DNA of 64,000 nt, from contig CM059977.1 in assembly GCA_030490835.1 (NCBI GenBank), positions 9,948,765 through 10,012,764 of the forward strand, read 5' to 3'. Made by a program: the position numbers and the translations under genes. Below are positions 11,290 through 23,430 of the stretch, in pieces. Under the pieces are notes generated by a model, which was not told where the DNA came from, ran no database searches, and saw only the letters and a list, made by a program, of their open reading frames with translations. Source of the stretch: Annona cherimola (taxonomy: Eukaryota > Streptophyta > Magnoliopsida > Magnoliales > Annonaceae). Numbering within the stretch: position 1 is the stretch's first letter; every line of letters begins with the position of its first letter.

Positions 11290-11608
11290 TAGTGAGAAAA
11301 TTTTACATTATTAAGAGACTTAAAGAGTTTTAGTTTACATGTATAGAAATAGACTTCCTAACTTGGTTAGTTATTTTAGGATAAAACTGACCTATTTTCA
11401 ACATAGTATCATAGCAAGACCCTAGCCTGTTTATGTTTGTCGTCAGATATGTGCTCATGTCTCTAGCCCAAGACGTGAAGGAGAGTGTTAAGTAGTGAAA
11501 AAATCTCATATTGTTAAGAGGCTTAAAGAATTTCTGGTTTATATGTATAGGAATAAACTTTTTAACTTGGTTAGTCATTTTGGAATGGAGCTGGCTCATT
11601 TTCAACAA
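11290..11608. repeat. Pair of direct repeats, about 115 bp each, period about 205 bp
   Basis: The text around 11290-11408 (GAGACTTAAAGAGTTTTAGT, then AACTTGGTTAGTTATTTTAGG and TATTTTCAACA) recurs with changes around 11495-11608 (GAGGCTTAAAGAATTTCTGG, AACTTGGTTAGTCATTTTGG, CATTTTCAACA). The wording resembles plant LTR-retrotransposon end fragments, but there is no internal coding region. Probably a remnant. Confidence 0.55.
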
Positions 11609-12447
11609 CAATCTATAAAAAAAAGCAATAATTTAATGCTTTTGAATGATGAATAATTCAATCTTACAGTAGAATAATTTTCACGGAAAACTAATATCTT
11701 ATAAAAAATAGCATCTTTAATATGTATAACTATTAAAATTTTTCAAAAATATGTAGAATATATGTTATATAAAAAATAACATCTTGAGGATGTAACTAGT
11801 AAAATTTTTGAAAAATATATAGCATATACGGGATATGAAAATTCATAATATATTTAATTTTTTGGAACGATAGATAAATACATATAGATAAAAAAGATAA
11901 ATATTCTAAATTTAAGAAAATTTACTTAAAAGATTAAAGACTTAAAGATAAGCATGAAGCCTCTATGTTTACTATAATGATTAATCGTTACTTATTAGAA
12001 AATGGATAAATTACCATAACTACAAGATTTGTCCCTAAAAGTTGTTCGGCACCAATCTCAGGAAAAATAAAAACATAGTAGTAGTTACAGCCTTTTAGAA
12101 TACTCACGGGACTGAATTATCGAGGCGCACCTACATGCTCTGTTCAAATTCATACATGTAATGACAAATTTAAGCGTCATTAAAAGTACGTTTTCTTATT
12201 TCGTGGGTTTCGACGTTAGGAATCTCAAGTGACATTAAAATGCTCATTAAGTCATAATTAGAAATCCCAATTACAGAATTCAACAACAATCATTGCAAAA
12301 TGACTGGGTTTCAACTCTCTGTAGCGTTCGAGCAGTTGATCGGATTTTATTTCGGTGCTAGCTGGCAGCTGCCAATAACCTTGTAGAACAGTAGAGTCAA
12401 TCCGTCGCTACAGCTTACAAGTATCTAGCTAGAGCAGAAAGCAACAA

Positions 12448-15400
12448 TTAAAGTAGCGCCAAGGCTGCTAGCAGCTTTTCGACGAGCTGAGTTGGAGCAG
12501 AGAAGAAGATGGAGTGGTCGCCAGAGACCTTGAATATTTCGGTTGGTGGCCACAGCTTGACCTGATTCTCAAACGTCTCGTCGCTGAAGAAAGCGTCGTC
12601 CGTGCTGCGTATGCATACTCGTGGCACTTGGTTCACTTCTTCTCCAACTTCGAAGAAGGGGAGAGTCACTGGGAATGGCCGCAGCAGCGTTCCAGCCAGC
12701 GTTAAGTCCTGATCATCATATCCATCGTTTTTTGAGAGAGAGAGAGAGAGAGAGAGAGAAGAGATGCAGTGGTCGCCAGGAACCTCGAACATTCGAGTTA
12801 TAGGTCTTTCTTGATTACCTCTGTTGGGCTTAGATTGTAGAGGAGCTTCGGCTGATATTCCTTCTTCAGCCTTATGCTTGAGGGAATTATATATGGAAAT
12901 ATTTCGAACCACATGTCAAATTTGGTTAAAAATCCCGAATAGTCCACCTGCACCATCGCCGAAAAGTTATATACGGAGAAAGAGAGAGGGGTAAAATATC
13001 ATTGTTATTTAATTAAGCAACAACCTTTATTTCTAGATTTAATTAGAAAATATTTTTAAATCTTAAGGTATGTTTGTAAAGTCATAAAACTTCTAGACAA
13101 AAGTTTTTATTGTACAATTTTTTTAAATTGAAGAAAATGATAAATTATGATAAAGATAATAATGAAAAATAAAAAAATTAAAATTAAAATAGACAAGCTA
13201 GTGCTACCAAAGCATTACGTAAGTGGTACAAGGATATGCCTCTATTGCTAGGCACCCTTGGTTCAAATGATGGTAGCTACAATTTTCATTTAACTTATTT
13301 AATTGAAAAGTAGGATAGTTATATAAAAAAATGTGAGTAAATAATTACAGAATAAGATAATTATGAAAAATGAAAATTTTAGTAAACGTGTCCAAATATT
13401 ATGCCCTTAAACATTTATAATATCATATATACATCTATGATGTTAAAATTCACTTTTATTGGAAACGTATATACATAAATACCTGTAGGGTAATGATATT
13501 ATTAGCATGGTTTAACGCAAACTCCAATTAGCTAGTCTAGGTGCATAGGTGTTTTTTATTTTTCTTGAAAATGCGCATAAATATATAGGATCCTTTTAGG
13601 AAAATGTAAAAGTAAAAGTGGAAAAGTTAAAATAAAAAATTTTTAAAAAGTAAAAAAAATGATCATAATATAATACCGATAATGATTAACTTAAAATAAA
13701 TAAAGTTAAAATAGAAAATATAATTATATGAAAAATATAGAAACAATTAAATTATAGGCAATAATAAAAATACGATAGTTGATAACTAAGATGTCAAATT
13801 AAATTAAAATTTTATTAAATTAAATATATTTGGGTGCACATTTTCGTGAAAATATTAAAAATATATACATGTCATCGAACTAAAAGAAGTTTCTATTAGT
13901 TCATGCCAACAAAATAATAATCGATTATAATCTTTTTAGCCATTTAACATAAATTTATAATATTAGTCCACACTAAAAGGTGTATTTAAGAATTTTTTTT
14001 ATTAAAATATTTTCTAAGTGTCTTCACCTCATATACCGAACTTGATAATTTTTGAATATGTATATTTATATTTTCAAAAATCAACATTTTGGGTATTCAA
14101 AGTAATTTTTGGCCTACAATATTGATTTTTGAAAATAAAAATATGTATAAATACTCAAAAATTATAAAATTTAATATATCAATCAAATAAGTTGAAAATA
14201 CTTTTATAAAAAACTTTTAAAAATTGAAAAAATGCAAATTTTAGCCAGGATTAACACCTATGCTGGCAAGATTCTATATGTTAGTACCCAATGCTCCTAT
14301 GCTCCCGGGAGCATGCAATGTTGCATGCTCCCTGGCGCATACACCTATTTTTTATATTTTTTTCGAAAAATTTTTCATAAACTTATTAGCCAAAGTGTAT
14401 TTAACTTATGTATCAATTTTTACCATTTTTAGAGATTTTTAGATATTTATTTTTTATTTTTAAAAATCAGTGGCATTTTAGTAATTTAAAATTACCTAAA
14501 AATCTACTGATTTTCAAAAATAAAAAATAAATATCTAAAATACTCAAAAAATAATAAAAATTTACAAACACGTTAAATACACTTTGGCTAACAAGTTTAT
14601 AAAAAAAAAATTTAAAAAATAAAAAAAATAAAATATATACGCTCGGAGCATCCAACACCAGGGAGCATCATATCATGCTCCCCCAACATCCGTCCACCAA
14701 ATTGAGCTCTTTTCTAGTAAATAAATTAGCATGCACTTGTAAGGCGCGCGCCGATTCGATGCGCCCTCGCGCAACTGCTGTCGAGCTGGACGTAGCCTCA
14801 TCTCAGTTGTCTATTCAGCCTGCTGGGCATTTTACAATTAAACCCACCACGTTATTTACATATTCACCTCACCATGGCAGGAAAATCCAAAAAACACGAC
14901 GTATGAGAAAAGGAGAAGGGGAGCTGCGACGGGACCAGAAATATGGGTTTCCCTCTTGCAACGAAAAAATCCCAGGAGTTGAAGATTTAGGGTTCACCCC
15001 GGTGCAAATGTAAATGCCAGTGGGTGAAAGCTGCAAATTTGTACATTTTGAGTGGACGAGTCAGATGAGAAAGCTAACAGATGATGCACAATGTCACATT
15101 AAAATCGCGACTCTTGTAAGGCTGCTGGCCGGATTGGGTGGCAAACGGGGAACTAGATATTGGAGGAGTCAATAACAATTACTCACAACGTGCTTATCTT
15201 TGAATGGCAGCACTTCTGAAATAAACCCCAATTCTGGTTTCATCGCCGCGTTCACATAGATAGCCATTTCCACTTTGTCCACGTATTTGTTCATGGCGTA
15301 CGTCACGTTCATTCCTCCGAAGCTGTGCCCAACTAGAATCACCTGGCCGATGTAGATCAGAAGAACTCAGAAAGAACGAGAAGAAAGAGAGACGCCAAAA

Positions 15401-15673
15401 TCATCAGAAAAAAAAAAAAAAAGACCGCGGTCGAAAATTTGTAATTACCTTTTGGTCATCTGCCAAGTCACTTAAGAAATCGAGGAGCGGCCTCGTGTAG
15501 TTGTGGAACGTCCCGACCTTGTTGGGATCCTCAGGGTCGATGCCACTACCGGCGAGATCCAGGGAAGAGACGGTATGGCCTTTCGCCTCCAACGCAGCTT
15601 GGATCTTGTACCAGCACCAGGCGCCATGCGAGGCGCCATGCACGAACACGAAGTGCCTGTTAGTAGCAGTCAT
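12448..15673 (-). CDS. Methylesterase-like alpha/beta hydrolase (MES family), copy 2
   Basis: Four minus-strand exons join cleanly: 15673-15449 (75 codons), 15342-15187 (52), 12947-12819 (43) and 12708-12448 (86 plus stop), giving 256 aa with all introns in phase 0 and GT-AG. Exon 1 has HFVFVHGASHGAWCWYK, exon 2 GHSFGG (Ser82), exon 4 STDDAF (Asp207/208) and VSGDHSIFF (His235), close to the triad positions of SABP2 and hydroxynitrile lyases. As for copy 1, it should be a cytosolic carboxylesterase acting on a small methyl ester; the exact substrate is unknown. Intron 2 is about 2.2 kb and holds foldback elements and a possible SINE; intron 3 holds a GA microsatellite. The two copies share exon positions and differ most around the end of exon 2, where copy 1 is about 11 residues shorter. 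Start chosen because MTATNRHFVFVHG matches the family's short N-terminus. Confidence 0.9.
12734..12762. repeat. GA microsatellite in intron 3 of the second methylesterase-like gene
   Basis: Thirteen or so GA dinucleotides (CT on the coding strand), about 25 bp upstream of exon 4 in gene orientation. It lengthens the polypyrimidine tract of that acceptor, so its length might affect splicing (inference). Confidence 0.85.
13195..13285 (+). mobile_element. Possible SINE fragment in intron 2 of the second methylesterase-like gene
   Basis: ACGTAAGTGGTACAAGG resembles a tRNA box A, and TTGGTTCAAATGATGG about 40 bp later resembles a box B. There is no clear A-rich tail. Weak evidence. Confidence 0.25.
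14291..14692. mobile_element. Foldback MITE with CTCCCGGGAG ends, in intron 2 of the second methylesterase-like gene
   Basis: Left end ATGCTCCTATGCTCCCGGGA; the right end carries the complement (GGGAGCATCATATCATGCTCCC). The inner arms have the shared core (TTAACTTATGTATCAATTTT, 'accatttttagagattttt') and a palindromic centre around 14465-14515 (AAAATCAGTGGCATTTTAGT and its mirror). No coding capacity. Confidence 0.75.
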
Positions 15674-15731
15674 TTCGCCTACAGAGGATCCAGAGATGAA
15701 TGAGAATTTTGGGTTCCCTGAGTTGCAGTTA

Positions 15732-15738
15732 ATTTATA
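15732..15738 (-). promoter_or_regulatory. Probable TATA box of the second methylesterase-like gene
   Basis: On the minus strand the sequence reads CTCTATAAATTAAC about 60 bp upstream of the ATG at 15673, a normal place for a plant TATA box with a short leader. No experimental start site is known. Confidence 0.4.
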
Positions 15739-16089
15739 GAGAGAGGATTTCGACTGAGTGTGAAGTGTGAAGTTTCGAGAGGTAGACGGCACGTGTAATG
15801 AAGTGTAATTGATATGCTAAGTTGATTGTCTACAAAACGCGCGTTTCAACTTTCACTACGCGAGCGTGCCAAGCAAGCAGGCATGCATGTTGCATTGCAG
15901 TCACCGACTCTCCTGATCCGCATCCGGAATGGGGCATAAGATATACCGATAGACATGATATTTTTAGGTCGGCTCAAAAATATATTTTTAAAATTATTTT
16001 TTAAAACTGTTTATAAATGTATTTAATTCATATCTCAATTTTTAACATTTTTGAAAAGAATACGTCGATACTGTGCCCTAGGTCAATTA

Positions 16090-16435
16090 GCTTTCGAAAA
16101 TTCATTTTTAAATTTTTGTTTAAAATTGTTAATCTAAGTATGTGTATGAAATTTTATTATTTTTGGAGATTTGTAAATATTTTTAAATTTTTAAAAAATA
16201 ATGGCATTTTAGTAATATATTTATTTTAGTAAATTTTAAATTATTAAAATACTACCGTTTTTAAAAATTTGTAAATACCTACAAATCTCTAAAGATAATA
16301 AAACTTAATACACATGTTAAATACACTTAGATTAACAATTATATAAAAAAAATTTAAAAATTAAAGAATGAGTTAAATACACCCGAGTGAACTGAAGCTG
16401 AATACACACTGAATGCACTTCGGTGCATTTAACCT
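16090..16435. mobile_element. Foldback MITE of the shared-core group
   Basis: The two halves are inverted copies: ATTGTTAATCTAAGTATGTG on the left answers CACATGTTAAATACACTTAG on the right, with the centre 'atggcattttagtaa' and its mirror near 16200-16260. The right end carries ACACCCGAGTGAACTGAAGC and TGCACTTCGGTGCATTT, the GCACCCGGGTGC-type terminus. The left end is unclear. Confidence 0.6.
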
Positions 16436-16965
16436 AAAATATATCTTACTTTAAAATTAAAAAAAAATACTTACAAATCTTAGAAATGCTAAAATTCGAC
16501 ATATGAAATAAATATATTTAGAAAAATAGTTATGTAAAAAAAATTAAAATGTTTTTAACCACTAACATCACCAACAGTCTGTGCACTATTTTGTTGCTAA
16601 TTAATTAAAAAGAATATTATAAAAAATGTTACCGAAAATAATATAAATCTAATAACATATTCACAAGAAATATTGCTCCTCAAATGGGAAACAAAGTTTA
16701 TCGTAAAATTTAACTCAGACTCCCTTGCACCAAAGATGAGGACTAGCCGGGCCATGCTCATGTTGACAACATCACTAAAAATTGTTTTACATATGATGAC
16801 AATTTTAAATAGTTGTTGCCAAACTAATTTGCCACCAAGTTGCTAGGGTATGATTATAACAACATGTATACTGGCTGCGCAATATTTTATATATAATCAC
16901 ACGAGAAAGTCTATTTAGCATCATTTATAGTATCCTTAAAACTTTTTTATTTTTTAATTTCACTG

Positions 16966-17264
16966 TAGATGGGTCTCATCTATAAATGTGTAAAATCAAC
17001 ATAATAAAATAATTCAATATTAAAATATCAACTTTAAAGTAGTTTTTTTAACATCTAAACCATCTAAAATATCAATAATATGTAAATAAATGATCTTATA
17101 AAGCATCGTTAGATTCTAATATATGTGTGAATAGATCTAAGCATTTTTCATAATTTACACATGAATGTACTTATTTTTAAGCAAATGTGGTCTATCCATA
17201 TATTGGATTTAGATGAAACTTGGTCTCCTAGCTAAATAAATAGTGTGAAATACAATAAGTGGAT
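16966..17264. repeat. Dispersed repeat, copy 1 (second copy at 59001-59293)
   Basis: Begins TGGGTCTCATCTATAAATGTG and shares several long blocks with 59001-59293, for example GAATAGATCTAAGCATTTTT and TAATTTACAC. A degraded third relative seems to lie at 10020-10180. Inverted matches near the ends (TTAGCATCATTTATAG against CGATGCTAAAT) suggest a foldback transposon, but no target duplication was found. Confidence 0.6.
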
Positions 17265-18109
17265 TAAATTTTTCATTAAGGATTAACATTTTAAAAATGA
17301 AAAGAGTTTCAAAATCACTTCTATGAAACCCGGTTTCATTGAAATATTCCTATTATTAAAATACTACACTAGTTAAATACTACAATTATTTTGTATTTTA
17401 TGGCCCCCACTTGGTAAGAGGTGAAAAAAGGGAGAATACAATTTTAGAAAAAGCAAGGTGATGATCAATAACAAAGAGAATAAAAATAAAATAGATAAGA
17501 TAATTAGATTAAAAATGGAAAAGTCATTAGAATATAGATATATCAATAAAAATGAAATGTATTTAGACAGTTTAGATGCCAAATTACGTTAACAGATGCA
17601 TAAAAATGAATGAACTAATTAACAAGACGTAAAATAAATTTTTAGTTTTCTTGGCTCCTTTTGATTTGATTAGATATCTTAACTACTTATATTTTTTATA
17701 GACTCTTGGTACTTCAAATGCATCGGCCATTTTAAAATTTTTTGGATAAATATATGGGCTCTTGTAGATTTTTCGCCTCATAAAATTTGGCGCATTTTAA
17801 AAAAATTAATTGCCAAAAATAAAATATCAAATAAATTTTGAAAATTTATTAAAATTCATAGAAAATCGAAATAGTGCCTAAGTTTTTATAAAATTAAAAT
17901 AAAAGTAAAAATTGTCAATGAGTCCGGTACAGCGAGGACTCAATTATTTTTATTATTGCTTAGGTATTTAAATTAGTTTTATTCAATTACTATATTTATT
18001 TTATGTTGATTCTCTTTATTCTTAGTCATTATCCTCATCATTTTACATTATTTTTTTTAACTTTTTCAAAAAATTTCTATTTTTTAATATTAAAAATCAA
18101 GTATTTGAC

Positions 18110-18207
18110 AACCTTTATACACCTGCATTTGGCAGAATTTGAACCCTCTTTAGTCGTTTAGCAATAACCCCAACGAACTCGACCACTGAGGCAAGAGCCA
18201 AGTGGCG
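18110..18207 (-). mobile_element. tRNA-derived SINE-like unit, minus strand
   Basis: On the minus strand, TTGGCTCTTGCCTCAGTGGT (box A type) is followed about 45 bp later by GAGGGTTCAAATTC (box B type), the typical head of plant tRNA-derived SINEs. No clear tail or target duplication. Confidence 0.45.
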
Positions 18208-18734
18208 TTTTTTTTTTTTTTTTCCTTTTTAATTGCAGTTGTTTGTGCATTTTCAAAACAAGAACAATAGGTCCTCATCCCGTCGGCCATCGCCATCGGC
18301 CAACGCATTGTCATCTTTGGAAAAAGCAAGTGGCTAAGAATTTCTTTTGTAAAATCCACATCACCGATAATATTCATCCATTCGTAGGAAAGCAACGGTT
18401 GCTTCACGTGCATCATGTTAACGTTCTGTCCAAAACTCCAAATGAAGGGCGCCGCATATTCCTGATCCGAGCGTGTTATGGAAGGGTACCCACCCACCTC
18501 ACTGCCGTCCCCTGACTCTCATTGGAGCCGGATTGATAACAGGGCGTGGAACGTTCTGACTCCAGACCCCATGCCGTGACACGCAACGGGTCTGTGTGAA
18601 TATTAAAGGCTGGCCGGAAGTGGGAGGGGTAACAGCACTAAGGGCGGATGCATGTGTCAATCAAGTTGAAGTGCCTGTTAACAACTTACTTCTAAAAAAA
18701 ATATTTTTCTTCTTTGAAAAATGGAATATTTTTA

Positions 18735-19026
18735 AATGCATCCAGGTGCACTTAGCTTCGGTGCACCCGGGTGTATTTAACCTATTTTATTTGTTTTGAA
18801 TTTTTTTTTATACAACTATTAATGTAAGTATATTTAACGTATATATTGAGTTTTACCATATTTGGAGATGTGTAAATATTTTTAAATTTTTTTTAAAATT
18901 AATAGCATTTTCATTATTCACAAAGTACAGTAAAACTTGATACACAAGTTAAATATACTTAGATTAATAGTTATATAAAAAAATTTTAGAGAAATAAAAT
19001 AAATTTTTGCACTCGGGTGCATTGGA
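18735..19026. mobile_element. Foldback MITE with GCACCCGGGTGC ends
   Basis: Left end ATGCATCCAGGTGCACTTAG then CGGTGCACCCGGGTGTATTT; right end GCACTCGGGTGCATT. The arms contain the shared core (ACTATTAATGTAAGTATATT, 'gttttaccatatttggaga') in both orientations. No coding capacity. Confidence 0.7.
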
Positions 19027-20457
19027 TCAGAACCCTTAAAAAATAATCTAATTTTCTTATGTTATGTACAATTTCTTTCAATTTCTCATAAACTTTTCTT
19101 ATTTATAACATATCACCACACTGCTTTCATTGATACATTGTGATTTTATCTTGGTCAAGTTAACTCTTTTTTATTGTTATATTATGATATTATACTTATA
19201 ATATCTCATCTTCTCCATCTAACTGTTACACATCAAACTTACGAGAATCTTTGTACATTTTTTTACAAATTAATTTCATAAATACTTAAAAACTTTCCTT
19301 TATAATATTAAGAAGGAAACTAAAGCTCCTAATATATGAGACTATTGCTCTTGTATCTAGATACAAAGTCAACTAAAATTCAAACTCTGGTGAGAGACTT
19401 GTCAGCCATTGCTCCTAGGTTGGTTGTGATGGTAGATTTTTTTTTATTGGTAGTATATATTGTAACATTTGATATTACAATTAAGTATTTTTACAGCCCT
19501 ATATAATGAAGGGAAATTTTTGTAATACCCCACTCAAGGGAGGAATCTATAAAACTCTTACATATGAGGGATCAACAGTCAACACGCGACCGGAGGAAAT
19601 GCTACCAACGCCCATGAGGAGTAGATCTTTCACCAGAAGTCAATTCAGTAAAATTATAAATTTTACGGAAGGATGTTTAAAGAAAAATGTTAGATAGACA
19701 AATAGTAGGGTAAAATAGATGACAATCTAAACGATAAAGAATTTATGTACATCATGAACAGAGTAATTAGAACAAAAATAAACTTCAGCGCTTATTCAAT
19801 ATCGATATAATACATAATAGATTTCTTTTTTTTTTTACGTATACATAATATATTTTCTTAATAATTATATATTAGTAGACATGAACCCCCCACATATAAT
19901 TACGAATAGCCTCTGAAATTGGAAATCAAGAGAGGGAACCAGGGAGCAGGTCTAAGATCCGGACCGAGATCACTGCCCTAGGGAGGGGATTCCAGATTTT
20001 CCACTGCTGTTGCCGACAAGCATTACTACCGCCACGCGTCGAACCGTTTTTGAAAAGGGTTGAAGGGCCGAGCAGTAACTTGATGCCTCGTTAGACCGAC
20101 AACTGTGGCGGAGGTTTAAATTGCAATGGTCGGCGGTCGGCCATTCATTGTGATGCTGCTTTGACTCTAAATGTACTGGCGACGGTAGCAGGTGGCGCAC
20201 TTGTGCCTCGAAAATTCTAAATATTTTTCTCGTTTTAATATAATTTGGTGTCCTATTTAACTAGTAATTAATTTACTCATGTATATTTAGTTTTATCATT
20301 ATTTTTCTCTAATTACACCATTTTTGAAATATGTTTGAGAAATTGAGCACGACATTATAAATAGAAAAGAAATAATACTTCATTATAATTTGTTTTGACG
20401 AACGTATAAAAGCTGATTTATCTTAAAAGATAATGTAGAAGCAAACTTTTTTATGAA

Positions 20458-20724
20458 GGGTGTCTTTAGGAAGTGATAAAAAATTTTATGAAAATTTTTA
20501 ATGTAAAACTTTTTAAAATCAAAGAAAATAATGTGAGACAATAAAGATAATGATGATTAAAGAAAATAAAGTTAAGATAAATAGATTAGATCTATGACTA
20601 GTTGTATAGAAATAATTGAAAAGTAGGTTATGTATATACGAAGAAGTGAAAAAATAATTAAAAACAAAGTAATTATGAAGATTAAAAAATTTTAAATTGA
20701 ATTTTTTTTATGTAAACAAACCCT
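20458..20724. mobile_element. Tourist-like MITE, diverged
   Basis: Starts GGGTGTCTTTAGGAAGTGAT and ends AAACAAACCCT. The interior matches the family at 44255-44545 (GATAATGATGATTAAAGAAA, 'gttaagataaatagatta', 'gttgtatagaaataattgaaaagta'). Both ends are decayed. Confidence 0.6.
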
Positions 20725-21345
20725 CCCCAAATAAGTTCTTTTGGCTACTGCACCCAACTGAATTTTAAGTGCAACTCAAGATAAAACTATTGTAACGGTA
20801 CGAAAAGTGCATAGTTATTCGGATAGGCTTTGCCAAATGAAGGCTAAAATGGAATAAGTGAATGAGTGCTTTAGAGATTTTATGTAATTGTCAATTTTTA
20901 AATAAATTTAAAAAAACTTTTATAAGACAATAAGCTGATCAGCTATGTTATGTTACAAAATATACTATAGTTGAAAAAATATACAAAGTGAATGTAACCG
21001 AAATGAGGTCACTAAAGTAGATAAGCGATGAATAAGAAAAAGATTTAAATTAATTAAAAATAACTTAAAGGAGAAAGCAATATATAATGAAACAAGAAAA
21101 AACATATTCAATTAGTTCAGGCATGCTAAGCGAAGACCTGTAAAAAAGTTGAATTTATTAAAGTAAAATATAGTAAGAAAATGAGAAAAAGACCAAGCAA
21201 ATGTGGATAAAAATAATTAAAAATATATAAGATACTACAAATTAAAAATATAACTTATCTAGTAAAGAATGATGCAATAAGATCCTTGTAGTTGACCAAC
21301 ATAGGTGTAACATGCTTTTGATGATGGTGGTAGTCATGTTAATGA

Positions 21346-22166
21346 TATGGGCGAAACTTGATACCAAGTCAGTTCAAATCCACCCGATCCAACCCGATTT
21401 TAAAATCAAGTTTGAATTTTATTTTTAAAATTTTTTTCTAATTAGATATGGTTTCAATCTTACCCAAGAAAACTTGAAATCAATACCTGGCTTGTATCAA
21501 CCGGACCCGATATTCTCCCCAATTTATTAAAATAATTATATTTATTTATACATTAAGTATTTCAACTATAATTATGATAAAAAGTTATTCTATGTAATCA
21601 TAGCCTAATTAAATCATACAACATTTATTCTAAAAAATTTCATATGCATTTGTCCATAAGAATATATTATATTGAAATTAACTTTATTTATAAATAATTA
21701 TAAATACACCAACTTTTTAAAATTATTGCATATATACTAATTAACTACGAGATATATAAGTCTCATCAAACTTTAGAAAATAATTTTATGTAATTTCATT
21801 TATTTTTCTTACCTTGATTGTTATGCATAAATTCATCTCATTCATTATATTCAGAATTATTTTTTAATTAAAAGACCAACTTTTATCAAAATCGAAGATA
21901 TCATAAGTCATATAAATATATTCACGTGTAAATTATTCATATATAAATACAATAATGTTTAACAAATTCATTATCTTTACCGGTAATTTCAAATTCTATT
22001 GGTTTAAGATTAACCTGAATTTCAACTTGAAACCAATGTCGACCTAGTACGAACTCGGCTCGAACCCATACTCTAATATTTGGGTTTGAATTTACCTAAA
22101 TCTGGTACGCTTAGAGTTTTAGGTTCACCCAATCCCAGTATAATCCGGCCTAAGTTGCCCCCACTA
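21346..22166. mobile_element. hAT-like non-autonomous element, copy 1 (diverged)
   Basis: Ends TATGGGCGAAACTTG and, complemented, TAGTGGGGGCAACTTAG, like the two other copies at 30949 and 44736. Flanks GTTAATGA (21338-21345) and GTTAAGGA (22167-22174) match at 7 of 8 bases, consistent with an 8-bp duplication. The interior is rich in degraded ACCCGA/ACCCAA motifs near both ends (CACCCGATCCAACCCGATTT; GAACTCGGCTCGAACCC) and AT-rich in the middle. No transposase. Confidence 0.65.
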
Positions 22167-22689
22167 GTTAAGGATCACTAATAAAATTGTTGCAAAATTA
22201 CTAGAGATATCGATGTTATAAGGTAGTTTTAAACATTAAAAGTGTTAAAAATATGTTATTTTAATATCTATGAATGCATTTAAAGTTATAATCAACTCAT
22301 TTCATATCTAAATAATTGTAATCAACTCATTGCACATGTAAATTTACCTTACACATTCAATGTTAGCATATATTTTACAATATTTTGGAACTTGAAAAGT
22401 GGTTATAAATACCAAACCATAGGTTTTTTTGCAATTAAATAAATTTATGGATATATTTTGTAAAAAAAATCTGAAGGAATCTTTAGAGTTTGTTTTGTAA
22501 TGTAAAAGTTGTGGGAAACTTGGAAGGAGGTGGAAAGTGAAAAATATAATATTTTTGAGAATAATGCGATTAATATAAAATAATAAGGATAAAGATGAAA
22601 TAAATAAAGCAGTTGAATTACAGTAAAAAGGAGAAATGATTGAAAATGAATGAGATATAATAGGAAAAGGATAAAAATATTGTTATTAA

Positions 22690-23430
22690 TTGAGGATGTA
22701 ATCCCATCCGTAAGTTTGATCGTTTCCTCGCCGTTGACCCCCGCGCCAGCTCAGTCCCAGCTCCTAACGCGACGGCTTCAGCGGCCGTTACTTTTGGATG
22801 CTGTCGCGTACCCGCGAGGAATAATGAACTACTCGCGCGGGTTAGATTGCTCTGTGCGAAAACCAAACATCCAAATCTGGCCGTCCATTTCAATGAGCAA
22901 GAGATCTTAGCATTTTGGATGGTCTACTTTTACCAGTCGATTTTGATGCCAGATCCGTTGATATACCCTGAATCCACATGCTTCTGCGAGTACACTTGGC
23001 ACAAACCTAATTGCAGTACTACTTGCAACCTACCGTTATCTGAGCTGGTATGATATACTCCGGCATTGGCTGTAGCTTGGTGCTCCGGCGTCGACCGTTC
23101 CCTATTACGATCAACCGACGAATTAGAATGAGCGTCTTTATTATAGAATAAGTCATTTTCTGTTTATTTTAAATCGTTCGGAATGCAGTTTTTGTATAAT
23201 TTTTCATGTGACAGCGCATCATCCGTTCCATGCATCCAGAGCAGCGCTAGCCTTTTCTTTGTCTTCTGCTGCAAGCATACCCGTCCCGGCATCGAAGCAC
23301 TGGATTTCACCTGTCGTTTCTCCTACAAGCAGTCTACTCGGTGCATCCCAGAGGAAAAGTAGTTACTTTGCGCCATTGACGTTTTCCTGCTGTGCTGCGT
23401 ACATTTCTCTTACCTTCCGTTGCAGGTATG
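22690..23430 (+). promoter_or_regulatory. GC-richer island, possible promoter and leader exon of the EDR4-like gene
   Basis: Composition changes sharply from AT-rich spacer to mixed sequence. A donor-like site (CGTTGCAG|GTATGA) lies at about 23424, and an acceptor-like site (TTACAATGTTGCAG|AACG) lies at about 24524, upstream of the ATG at 24957. A leader exon plus a 1.1-kb leader intron would fit. Reading frames here have no recognisable domain. Inference only. Confidence 0.3.

Larger units (their letters stand above)
9463..12447. other. Spacer between the two methylesterase-like genes, no gene seen
   Basis: AT-rich DNA without a convincing reading frame. It holds a degraded dispersed repeat at about 10020-10180 (related to those at 16966 and 59001), a SINE-like unit at 10635-10745 and a pair of retrotransposon-like direct repeats at 11290-11608. 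The last 150 bp before the second gene are of normal composition and probably include its 3' UTR. Confidence 0.6.

Noticed and set aside
18150..18515. Protein-coding frames on both strands around 18.2-18.5 kb
   Set aside because: No recognisable motif, no splice partners, and part of the region is a SINE-like unit and a poly-T run.
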